Shown: piece by piece, positions 1 through 8,068 of the stretch
Layout: each line of letters begins with the position of its first letter
How positions within the stretch are numbered: the first letter of the stretch is position 1
Assembly (NCBI GenBank): GCA_029863355.1
Contig: JAOTVO010000030.1
Coordinates: forward strand, 1 to 15,567
Source: Candidatus Krumholzibacteriia bacterium
GTDB taxonomy: Bacteria > Krumholzibacteriota > Krumholzibacteria > WVZY01 > JAKEHA01
DNA length: 15,567 nucleotides
Reading direction: 5' to 3'
Position numbers and translations under genes: made by a program
Notes under the pieces: generated by a model
What the model was told of the DNA's origin: nothing
The model's database searches: none
What the model saw: only the letters and a program-made list of their open reading frames with translations

Positions 1-1098
1 GCCGGCATCGCGCTCGGCAAGGCCGCTCCGGGCCTGGCCCGGTTGCTCGACGGCCTCGCCATCACCGTCGGCGGCGCGCCCGTCGTCTCCATCCCCATCG
101 CTGTCTGCCTCTTCTTCATGATGTACCCGATCATGGTTAAGATCGACTTCGCCGAGGTGCTCGCGGCCGGGCGCAACCTGAAGCCGGTCACCCTCACCCT
201 GGCGGTGAACTGGCTCGTCAAGCCATTCACCATGTACGCGATCAGCGCCTTCTTCCTGGGGACGCTCTTCCTCGCCTTCATCGGCCCCGACGCGATCGAC
301 CACGTGAAGATGCCGCTGGGGCTGGACCTTCCCGTAGGGGCCACCCACGGCGAGGGCACGGTCGTGCTGCTCGACGGCGTGAAAGTGCTGCAGGTCCCGC
401 TGTGGCGGAGCTACCTGGCCGGCTGCATCCTGCTCGGGATCGCGCCGTGTACGGCGATGGTGCTGGTGTGGGGCTTCCTCGCGCGGGGCAACGACGGCCA
501 CACCCTGATCATGGTGGCCATCAACTCGCTGACGATGCTGTTTCTGTACGGGCCGCTGGGCGGATTCCTGCTGGGTGTCGGCCGTCTTCCGGTGCCGTGG
601 CAGGCGCTGCTCCTCTCCATCGGGATCTACGTGGCGCTGCCGCTGGTGGCCGGCTACCTCTCACGCAAATGGATCGTCGCCGCGAAAGGCGAGGCGTGGT
701 TCAGGGAGAAGTTCCTGCATCTCCTCACCCCGATCACTATCGTGGCCCTTCTTGCGACGCTGGTTCTGCTCTTCTCGTTCAAGGGCGAGGTGATTCTCTC
801 CAATCCGCTCACGATCCTCTGGATTGCCATCCCGCTCTTCATTCAGACGACGCTGATCTTCGCGGTGACCTACGCGCTGGCGCGGGCGCTCAAGCTCACC
901 TATCGCGACGCGGCGCCGTCGGCGATGATCGGCGCTTCGAACCATTTCGAAGTGGCCATCGCCACCGCGGTGATGCTCTTCGGTCTCTCCTCCGGCGCCG
1001 CCCTGGCGACCGTCGTGGGCGTGCTCATCGAGGTGCCGGTCATGCTGATGCTGGTCCGGATCTGCCTGCGCACGGCGCGCTGGTTCCCGGACGAGTAG
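1..1098 (+). CDS. acr3: ACR3-family arsenite efflux permease, 5' end outside window
   Basis: Integral membrane antiporter expected to expel arsenite (and in some relatives antimonite) from the cytoplasm. The frame is open from base 1, and the family motif run [20 protein letters not shown] begins near base 91. An internal TTG at 43 is therefore not the true start; roughly the first 20-30 residues, including most of TM1, lie upstream. About ten hydrophobic segments are visible. The two residues known to be essential in characterised ACR3 proteins are present: the TM4 cysteine in GIAPCTAMV (codon 448-450) and the TM9 glutamate in [10 protein letters not shown] (codon 949-951). The hydrophilic stretch between TM3 and TM4 (about bases 285-400) is a usual ACR3 feature. 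The gene ends 6 bases before the convergent cytochrome gene, with no terminator hairpin between them. Any ArsR regulator or arsC partner would be to the left, out of view. Family assignment is firm; the substrate is inferred from the family. Confidence 0.95.
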   Translation, partial: AGIALGKAAPGLARLLDGLAITVGGAPVVSIPIAVCLFFMMYPIMVKIDFAEVLAAGRNLKPVTLTLAVNWLVKPFTMYAISAFFLGTLFLAFIGPDAIDHVKMPLGLDLPVGATHGEGTVVLLDGVKVLQVPLWRSYLAGCILLGIAPCTAMVLVWGFLARGNDGHTLIMVAINSLTMLFLYGPLGGFLLGVGRLPVPWQALLLSIGIYVALPLVAGYLSRKWIVAAKGEAWFREKFLHLLTPITIVALLATLVLLFSFKGEVILSNPLTILWIAIPLFIQTTLIFAVTYALARALKLTYRDAAPSAMIGASNHFEVAIATAVMLFGLSSGAALATVVGVLIEVPVMLMLVRICLRTARWFPDE

Positions 1099-1104
1099 GA
1101 CCCG

Positions 1105-1518
1105 CTAGTGCTTGCCCGGAGCCATCTCCACGCCGCGCCGTTCGTACGCGACGTAGGCCTGGATCGCGACCATGTCGGGGTCGTCGAGCTCGAGGGGGGC
1201 GCCTTCGAGCGGCTGCTGCAGGCACCAGTTGATCATCTCGCCCAGCACGATCACGCGGCCGATCTGTTGCTGGAACTTCGGGTACGTCTCCGGGTGCGTG
1301 TTGGCCGCGTTGGGGTGGCACTGGGCGCAGGCCACGCCGTTGGAGCCCAGATCGGCGCTCACCCAGAGCGCCCGCCCCTTCTGGACGACCGTCATGTATT
1401 CGTTTTCCCACCGCTTCAAATCCTCCTCGGTGAACTCGTCGGCCTCGATCACGGTGTCACCGATGATTACCAGGAGGCTGGCCGCCAGCACCAGAATCAA
1501 CAAGAGTCGCACGGACAT
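1105..1518 (-). CDS. small monohaem c-type cytochrome, SoxA/TsdA-like
   Basis: A 137-residue exported or membrane-anchored electron carrier. Residues 4-20 form one hydrophobic segment without a clear AxA cleavage site, so it may be an uncleaved N-terminal anchor. One haem site, CAQCH, is at residues 64-68, followed by HPNAANTHPETYPKFQ and then EMINWC, with Cys99 31 residues after the haem histidine. The order (haem, conserved HPE...P, xINxC, terminal AYVAYERRG) resembles one domain of SoxA/TsdA-type cytochromes, in which a cysteine can be the distal haem ligand; Met95 and Met116 are alternatives here. It is the last gene of the operon after the peroxidase-like protein and phosphoesterase. The ATG start is set by AGGAGGT seven bases upstream. 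The likely role is to pass electrons to or from the dihaem protein. The haem c assignment is sure; the subfamily is moderate. Confidence 0.88.
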   Translation of the reverse strand: MSVRLLLILVLAASLLVIIGDTVIEADEFTEEDLKRWENEYMTVVQKGRALWVSADLGSNGVACAQCHPNAANTHPETYPKFQQQIGRVIVLGEMINWCLQQPLEGAPLELDDPDMVAIQAYVAYERRGVEMAPGKH

Positions 1519-1525
1519 CGCTTCT

Positions 1526-1532
1526 ACCTCCT
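1526..1532 (-). promoter_or_regulatory. Shine-Dalgarno fused to upstream stop codon (cytochrome gene)
   Basis: On the minus strand the phosphoesterase ends TACTAG and continues GAGGTAGAAGCG before the ATG of the cytochrome. The AGGAGGT ribosome site uses the last two bases of the stop codon and lies seven bases from the start. A ribosome ending on the phosphoesterase would sit on this site, which suggests coupled translation. The sequence is direct; the coupling is inferred. Confidence 0.8.
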
Positions 1533-2607
1533 AGTAATGAGTCTGCGGCGGAACCCGCTTGTTGACCGGCTGGAATACCTTGTCTATGGGCTGCTTCTTG
1601 TCGGAATCGAATGCGACGGTGCGGTTCTGGTTGTTGTACAGGTTGTACTCCACCGTCACGCGCCCGCTGGAGATGTCGATGAACTGCCAGCCGGTGGCGT
1701 CACGCTCGAAGAACGGGTCGGCCCGGTTCATGGGCACGGTCAGCTTGGGCAGGTGGCTCTTGGCTTGCGCGTAGCTCTCGGGATAGGGCCAGGGCCACGC
1801 GGTCGCCATCACGGAGTGGAAGCTGATGTGGTCGATCTGGTTGTACTGCACCTGGTGCACGTGCCCGTAGATCACGGTGACGTCGGTGAAGGGCTTGAGC
1901 AGCGCTTGCACGTCTTCCGCATCTTCGGTCCAGAAGTTCCACCCCTTGTAGATCTTCTGGATGGGAGAATGCGAGAAGACGACGACCGGCGTGTCCTTGC
2001 CGATCTTGGCCAGGTCCTTCTTCAGCCACTCGCGCTGCGTCTCGCCGACCATGAACGGCGAACCGTTGGGGTTGTCCAGTCCCGCCATCTCCAGCATGCG
2101 CTGCTGGGCCGACGGCCAGCGCTCGTGCGTCCACTCGTCGTAGGTGAGGACACTGTTCAGCGTGATGAAATGCACACCCTTGTGGTCCCAGCTGTAGTAC
2201 TGCTTGCCGTATAGCTTCGACCAGTACTCGCCGAGATCCAGATAGTAGTCGTGCTCGCCCATGACGCTGTAGACCTTGTAGCTGAGCTTGTCCAGCATCT
2301 CCGCGCCGTGGTCGAGCTCCTCACGTTTGCCGAGCTGGGCGAGGTCGCCGCCGAAGACGACGAAGTCGGGCTTGGGCACGAGCATGTTCGTCTCCGCGAC
2401 CGCGCGTATCAGCCCGCGGTCCCAGTTGCGGACGAACTTGGCTCCGCCGATATGCTGGATGTGCGCGTCGGAAATGTAGGCGAATGTGAAGTTCTTCTTT
2501 CTATCGGCGAACGCCAGCTCGACCATGCTGACGGGCAGGCAGCTCACCGCGGCCAGCGCGCTCGCGCCCTTCAGAAACTCGCGCCGATTCAAATGGAGTG
2601 TGCACAT
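1531..2607 (-). CDS. Tat-exported calcineurin-like metallophosphoesterase
   Basis: A 358-residue predicted binuclear-metal phosphoesterase acting outside the cytoplasmic membrane. The N-terminus carries a twin-arginine signal (NRREFLKG, residues 7-14), then a hydrophobic stretch and a likely cleavage after AFA near residue 34. The family's metal motifs follow in order: D47-A-H49, GGD at 86-88, GEHD at 117-120, His213 in FSHSP, and GHVH at 248-251. The third motif is normally GNHD/E; here asparagine is replaced by glutamate, which may alter metal choice. The Tat route fits export after folding with metal bound. It is the middle gene between a dihaem peroxidase-like protein and a monohaem cytochrome, with 12-base gaps on both sides, so the three are probably made together. 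The C-terminal 60 residues are polar (NLYNNQNRT region). The fold is certain; the substrate is unknown. It could be a phosphodiesterase or a phosphomonoesterase. Confidence 0.92.
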   Translation of the reverse strand: MCTLHLNRREFLKGASALAAVSCLPVSMVELAFADRKKNFTFAYISDAHIQHIGGAKFVRNWDRGLIRAVAETNMLVPKPDFVVFGGDLAQLGKREELDHGAEMLDKLSYKVYSVMGEHDYYLDLGEYWSKLYGKQYYSWDHKGVHFITLNSVLTYDEWTHERWPSAQQRMLEMAGLDNPNGSPFMVGETQREWLKKDLAKIGKDTPVVVFSHSPIQKIYKGWNFWTEDAEDVQALLKPFTDVTVIYGHVHQVQYNQIDHISFHSVMATAWPWPYPESYAQAKSHLPKLTVPMNRADPFFERDATGWQFIDISSGRVTVEYNLYNNQNRTVAFDSDKKQPIDKVFQPVNKRVPPQTHY

Positions 2608-2614
2608 GGGGTCG

Positions 2615-2619
2615 CCTCC

Positions 2620-2620
<1 letters not shown>
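2615..2620 (-). promoter_or_regulatory. Shine-Dalgarno fused to upstream stop codon (phosphoesterase gene)
   Basis: The peroxidase gene ends CAGTGA and continues GGAGGCGACCCC before the ATG of the phosphoesterase. AGGAGG begins with the last base of the stop codon and lies seven bases from the start. The geometry is the same as at the next junction (1526-1532), which supports the two starts and suggests translational coupling through the operon. Confidence 0.8.
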
Positions 2621-3759
<1,139 letters not shown>

Positions 3760-3808
3760 GGTTCAACCTCCCTTTGCGTTGCGATGGCGTCGTCCAGTCC
3801 CTGGGGAG

Positions 3809-3837
3809 ATTGTGTTACAAGACAAAAGAATCGTCAA
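3809..3837 (-). promoter_or_regulatory. sigma70-like promoter of the peroxidase-phosphoesterase-cytochrome operon
   Basis: On the minus strand TTGACG (3832-3837, 5 of 6 consensus bases) is followed by a 17-base AT-rich spacer and CACAAT (3809-3814, 4 of 6). Transcription would begin near 3802, about 40 bases before the start codon. The stretch is clearly AT-richer than its surroundings. I see no convincing operator around it. Confidence 0.6.
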
Positions 3838-3903
3838 GTATGCCAATGCCGCCGCAAGACGGACGCGTAGGATCTGATAACAGTAGCGCCCAAGGGGAGT
3901 TAC

Positions 3904-3943
3904 GAAAAAAGAGCCAGCCCGGCATCCGGAGATGCCGGGCTGG
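3904..3943 (-). terminator. Rho-independent terminator of the Ig-like lipoprotein gene
   Basis: A perfect 13-base inverted repeat (3914-3926 with 3931-3943, CCAGCCCGGCATC and its complement) encloses a 4-base loop. Read on the minus strand it is followed, after CTC, by six T residues (3905-3910 on the plus strand are A). It lies 29 bases after the stop of the lipoprotein gene and insulates the downstream peroxidase operon, which has its own promoter. Confidence 0.92.
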
Positions 3944-3972
3944 TCAACGCAACGCGATGCGGGCAGGGCCGA

Positions 3973-5901
3973 TCAGCGCGGAGCGGTCTTGGACTGCTCG
4001 GCGGCGCGCCGAACGGCCGCGGAGAGGCGCTGGAACCACTCCACGTCTTTCTTATCGGGCGTGCGCCACGACACGGGCGACGCCGCGAACGGCGCCACGG
4101 GATCCGCCAAGGAGATGTGGATGCCGACGGCGTCCTTTCCGCCCGTGAGATCCACCGCCGTGGGGTTGGGTACACCGCCGTAGAAACCGGCGGGATCGGT
4201 GGCGGGGTTATAGCCCGCGACGTCGAAGGGGTCCACGTCCATGTAGGCGCCGATGTAGTAATTACCGGCCGCGAAGCCGGGCGTGTCCATTTCGCTCATT
4301 CCGAACTGGACGTTGTACGGCCACCATTCGTCCGTCCCGAAGTCGGGCGGGCCGAGGTTGTTGATGTCGAAACCGTTCACGTCGAAAGCGCCGATGTATA
4401 CCTGGTAGTCGCCCGTGTACATGGTCCCGTCGTAGGCGAAGGTCCCGGCAACGGCACTCTGATCGAACAGCGGGAAATCGACGTTGTTCACGGCATTGCC
4501 GCCGCTGATCACGACGCTGTCTGGGATCATGTCCATCTGTCTGATGTCTAAGCCGTAGGCGCCGATGGCGTCGCCCTTGTCCGGATCGATGTCGCCGTCG
4601 CCGTTCGAGTCTTTCGCGCTCACCGGGTAGTACACCCCGTCGGGGAGCGCCGAGATGCTGTAGTTCGAACCTCCGCCCGAATCGACGACGTCGCTGCCCA
4701 TGACGTCGAAGTCGTCGTTGCCGTTGAAGGGCAGGACGTTCGGCGCGATGACGACCGCTCCCGCGGGGTTGGCGGTCGGGGTGCCCGGGTCTCCGCTGAC
4801 CCTTCCGGCGAAGGAACCGGTGGCGAAGTTCGGCCCGGTGGAGAAGCGGATGCTCACGGGATTGGCGATCCCGTTGCCGGCCAGGTCGCGCACCTCCCCG
4901 GGGAGGATGAACAGGAGGTACTGCGTGTCGTCCTGCAGGGGCAGGTCGGGGTCGAACGTGACCGTCCGGCCGCCGTTCGACCAGACAAGAAGGCCGTCGC
5001 CGGGGTTGGGCGTGAGCAAGGGCTGGAACTGGTTCTGATCCATCGCTTCGGAGAAGGTGAACGCGAGATTGGCATCGACGCTGACGTTCGTCTGCCCGTC
5101 TGAGGGGCTGGAGGACACCAGCGCGGGCGGCGTCGTATCCGGCGTGGTCCTCGTTCTGAATGACCACTCGACCATGGGCATGACGTTGGCGCTATAGTCG
5201 CTCACACCAGTCAACGACACCGTGTAAAGCGTGTTGGTGCTGAGCGGCAGCACGGGTGTGATGACGAACGTGATTTCATCCTCGCTCTCGATATCCCAAA
5301 GCACGTCACCCCCACCACCGGTCCACGAGAGCCCATCCAACACGGTGTATCCGACGACGATCTCGGAGAACTGAATGACCACGGACTGCCCCGTCCCCAC
5401 ACCCGTGGCGTCCGGCGCCGGCGAGCGGGAGACGATCTCCGGCGCGGTATTGTCCTGGGCGGACGTCCCCGCGAACGGCGTCGTCAGCGGCGCAGCCATC
5501 TGGTTGCCGCTCACGTCCCGGACGCAGCACACGGAGAGGTCGTAGGGCACGTCGGACATGAGGTCGACCATCGAGATCACGGCGGTCTTGCCGTCGGGCT
5601 TGAGCGAGACCGAGCTCAGGACGAGCGTGTCGCCGGGTACCGCGCCGAACGCGACAGGTGACGGCGTTCCTTCGACGATGGTGTAGTACGAGGCTCGCTC
5701 CGCCGACTCCTTCTGGACGGCCTCGTCGTAATAGACCTCGACGTGGTGGTCGTCGACGGCGACCACGCTGTCGACCCCCGGTGCCGTGGCGTCCGGCGGG
5801 CCGCCACCCGTGACCGGGGGAGTCTCGTCGTCTCCGCAGGCCACGAAAGCCAGCGCGACGAGAGCAGCCAGAAACACAACTGATATCCAACACCGATTCA
5901 T
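3973..5901 (-). CDS. Ig-like (SbsA/Big_5) repeat surface lipoprotein
   Basis: A 642-residue predicted envelope or surface lipoprotein. The ATG at 5901 is chosen over an in-frame ATG 120 bases upstream because it has GGAGG six bases before it and starts a proper signal (MNRCWISVVF, hydrophobic to residue 21) with Cys22 in AFVAC as a somewhat loose lipobox. Three Ig-like units follow, near residues 38-147, 151-253 and 255-356; units two and three begin with the typical (T)APEIVSRSPA / PPALVSSSPS and FSEx motifs. Residues 363-480 and 484-600 look like two diverged copies of another beta-rich domain, the first with an acidic calcium-type loop DSNGDGDIDPDKGD (431-444). The C-terminal 25 residues are charged and probably helical. 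Adjacent Cys125-Cys126 are unusual. The gene is single, with its own terminator. Binding or structural roles are possible; no catalytic motif is visible. Confidence 0.85.
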   Translation of the reverse strand: MNRCWISVVFLAALVALAFVACGDDETPPVTGGGPPDATAPGVDSVVAVDDHHVEVYYDEAVQKESAERASYYTIVEGTPSPVAFGAVPGDTLVLSSVSLKPDGKTAVISMVDLMSDVPYDLSVCCVRDVSGNQMAAPLTTPFAGTSAQDNTAPEIVSRSPAPDATGVGTGQSVVIQFSEIVVGYTVLDGLSWTGGGGDVLWDIESEDEITFVITPVLPLSTNTLYTVSLTGVSDYSANVMPMVEWSFRTRTTPDTTPPALVSSSPSDGQTNVSVDANLAFTFSEAMDQNQFQPLLTPNPGDGLLVWSNGGRTVTFDPDLPLQDDTQYLLFILPGEVRDLAGNGIANPVSIRFSTGPNFATGSFAGRVSGDPGTPTANPAGAVVIAPNVLPFNGNDDFDVMGSDVVDSGGGSNYSISALPDGVYYPVSAKDSNGDGDIDPDKGDAIGAYGLDIRQMDMIPDSVVISGGNAVNNVDFPLFDQSAVAGTFAYDGTMYTGDYQVYIGAFDVNGFDINNLGPPDFGTDEWWPYNVQFGMSEMDTPGFAAGNYYIGAYMDVDPFDVAGYNPATDPAGFYGGVPNPTAVDLTGGKDAVGIHISLADPVAPFAASPVSWRTPDKKDVEWFQRLSAAVRRAAEQSKTAPR

Positions 5902-6001
5902 GGGACACCTCCAGTATGCGGTCTTCGCGCGACCGTGACGCGGCCCACGGCCGGCGACCCTAAGGGAATGGCGCCTGCCCGCGGCTCCCGGTGACGCGTC
6001 G

Positions 6002-6032
6002 ATCATACTCTCCGGGGGCACGGGACCGTCCA
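6002..6032 (-). promoter_or_regulatory. possible promoter of the lipoprotein gene
   Basis: On the minus strand TGGACG (6027-6032, 4 of 6) and TATGAT (6002-6007, 5 of 6) are separated by 19 bases, longer than ideal. Transcription would start about 95 bases before the ATG at 5901. The rest of the divergent gap 5902-6145 shows no convincing plus-strand promoter for the malate synthase gene. Confidence 0.28.
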
Positions 6033-6145
6033 GTCCAAATCACAAAACCGTGCTATGCGCTCCGGGGGATGCCTGCTACCCTGGGCGGCGCCCGAAGCCT
6101 CGGAAATGGGAGTCGGGGCTCCACAACGAGAAAGGTGAAAGCGAC

Positions 6146-8068
6146 ATGAGCGTGCCGGAGCTGGCATTCCGGTCGGGAGTGGAGGCCGCATACGCGGACG
6201 TCATCACTCCAGCGGTCAAGGCGGCGCTATGCGTCCTGGCCGGCCTCGACGACGAACGCCGCGCGGCGATGGAAGCGCGGATCGCGCGCCGAGCGGCGCG
6301 GGCGCGCGACGGGCGCCGCATCGCTTTCCTCGATCCGGACGCGGTCGTGCCCGGTACCGGGATCCGCGTGCGTGACGCCCGCGAGGGGTCGTTCGTTGGC
6401 GGCGACATCCCGGACGATCTGCGCCGGCAGTGGATACAGGGCACCGGTCCCGGGGCCAAGCCGCGGGCCCCGATCGCCAGCAGCATCCGCAACGTCGCCT
6501 ACGCACTCCTCTCGGGCGCGGACGGCTGGATGTTCGACGGCGAAGACGCCCTGGGCCAGGTGTCGACGATGGCACTGGACAACCAGCGCAACCTCAAGCT
6601 GGCCATCGATCGCGACGCGGTCTTCATGGGCGTGGCCGAGCAGGTAGCCGCGGAGATGAACGCGTGGGCGGAGGGGTTCTTCGGGCGCCGCATCATCGGG
6701 GACTGGCGGCGGCAACTCGACTTCACCACCAAGATGTTCCGCGCGCGCGGCCTGCACCTGGACGACCGGCACGTGCGCCGCGCCGACGGCGCCGGCTTCT
6801 CGGCGTCGATCGTCGATGCGGTTCTCTACGTGGTCAACAACCACGAGGCGCTCGCGCGCGCGGGCGCGTCCGTGGTGCTCTATCTGCCCAAGATACAGAC
6901 CGCCGGCGAGGCCGCCGTGTGGAACGACATCCTCTCGGCCCTCGAGGCGCACCTGGGCCTCGGCGAGGGCACGATCAAAGTCTACGTCCTCGTCGAGCAG
7001 CTCGAGGCGAGCTTCCAACTCATGGAGATCCGCGCCGCGCTGGGACGTCACTTCGTCGGCTACAACACGGGACGCTGGGACTACATCAATAGTGTCTCCG
7101 ACGCGATGGCGTGGGACCGTGGCTTCCACAACCCGAACATCGACGCCATCACCATGACCTACGGCTACATGCGCAACTACGAGGACCGCGTGCGCCGAGC
7201 CGTCAACACGCCCGACGCGCGGGGGCGCCGCGCGCTGTGGCAGGGCGGCATGGAGCCCAACATTCCCGTGGGCTCGGAGGAAGGGGTGGCCAGCGCCATG
7301 CGCAAGGCCGTGGCGGGCGCCGAGCGCGAGCAGCGCGAGGGGGCCAGCGGCAAGTGGGTGGCGCACTGGAAGATGGTGCACATCGTGCGCCCGGTGTGGG
7401 AGAAGGCGGGCGCGGACAACCAGCTGGGACGCGACTTCCCCCCGCTCACGTACACGCAGGCGGACGCCGACGGCCTGACGCTCCTGGAGCCGGCGCCGCG
7501 CACGATCCGCGGCGCGCGCGATCTGCTGAGCGTCGCGCTGCAATACGGCAACGCATTCGAGCAGGGATTCCAGGCCGCCGCGCTCAAGCCGGCCGATTTC
7601 TTCGGCAACGACGACGTCCTCTACCTGATGGAAGACATGGCCACGGGCGAGATCCGCCTGAGCATCCTCTGGGAGTGGCTGCACAAAGGCGCGCCGCTCA
7701 CCGAGGGCGACGCGGAGACGGGCCTCAAGGCGGGGGACCGCCTCACGCCCGATCACTTCCAGCGGCTCCTCGACGAGGAGTACGAGAAGCTCCAGCGCGC
7801 CGGCAACCGCGACGTCCACGACGTGTCCAAGCGGACGACGCTGCCCATCGTTCGCGAGATCGCGGCTGCCTACGTCGCCGACGCGGTCAAGGCGCCGTGG
7901 TACATCGATCTGCTCAACATCAACCTCGACAACCACGATCTGGAAGAGGCGAAGAATCGCATCCGCGCCTTCATGGACGCGTTCCGCCGGGACGGCACCA
8001 GGATCACCCACAACCTGGATTTCGCCGCGGCGAGTCCGTCGTCGAGAAAGGATGGAAGCAAGGAATGA
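6146..8068 (+). CDS. aceB: malate synthase (divergent, long form)
   Basis: Predicted to condense glyoxylate with acetyl-CoA to malate, the second step of the glyoxylate shunt, in the cytoplasm. At 640 residues it is about 100 longer than usual malate synthase A, and its motifs are altered but recognisable: FRARGLHL (substrate Arg201), [15 protein letters not shown] (248-261; usually LPKMES...WND), [10 protein letters not shown] (metal Glu284; usually IETLPA), [10 protein letters not shown] (metal Asp312), [10 protein letters not shown] (402-411) and [11 protein letters not shown] (catalytic-base Asp497). All expected catalytic residues seem retained. The N-terminal 90 residues are weakly conserved. 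The ATG at 6146 is preferred to an in-frame ATG at 6050 because of AAAGGTGA nearby and the family-like beginning. It overlaps the isocitrate lyase by four bases, which strongly supports the pathway. A related CoA-lyase with another 2-oxoacid is the main alternative. Confidence 0.88.
   Translation: MSVPELAFRSGVEAAYADVITPAVKAALCVLAGLDDERRAAMEARIARRAARARDGRRIAFLDPDAVVPGTGIRVRDAREGSFVGGDIPDDLRRQWIQGTGPGAKPRAPIASSIRNVAYALLSGADGWMFDGEDALGQVSTMALDNQRNLKLAIDRDAVFMGVAEQVAAEMNAWAEGFFGRRIIGDWRRQLDFTTKMFRARGLHLDDRHVRRADGAGFSASIVDAVLYVVNNHEALARAGASVVLYLPKIQTAGEAAVWNDILSALEAHLGLGEGTIKVYVLVEQLEASFQLMEIRAALGRHFVGYNTGRWDYINSVSDAMAWDRGFHNPNIDAITMTYGYMRNYEDRVRRAVNTPDARGRRALWQGGMEPNIPVGSEEGVASAMRKAVAGAEREQREGASGKWVAHWKMVHIVRPVWEKAGADNQLGRDFPPLTYTQADADGLTLLEPAPRTIRGARDLLSVALQYGNAFEQGFQAAALKPADFFGNDDVLYLMEDMATGEIRLSILWEWLHKGAPLTEGDAETGLKAGDRLTPDHFQRLLDEEYEKLQRAGNRDVHDVSKRTTLPIVREIAAAYVADAVKAPWYIDLLNINLDNHDLEEAKNRIRAFMDAFRRDGTRITHNLDFAAASPSSRKDGSKE

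Noticed and set aside
3760..3972. A small gene or small RNA in the gap between the lipoprotein and peroxidase genes
   Set aside because: The gap is explained by the lipoprotein terminator (3904-3943) and the operon promoter (3809-3837); no frame with a ribosome site was found.
5902..6021. Longer lipoprotein start at 6021
   Set aside because: It would bury the signal peptide 40 residues inside the protein; the ATG at 5901 has a good ribosome site and begins the signal.
6227..8011. Minus-strand open frame of 594 codons opposite malate synthase
   Set aside because: Low-complexity Val/Arg/Ala/Asp translation with no motif; the plus strand holds a gene with catalytic residues in order.
7111..8064. 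N-terminal extension of isocitrate lyase by over 300 residues in the same frame, suggesting a fusion
   Set aside because: The upstream part is an Arg/Ala/Gly-rich shadow of malate synthase in another frame; isocitrate lyase homology starts at the ATG at 8065, which overlaps the malate synthase stop as ATGA.
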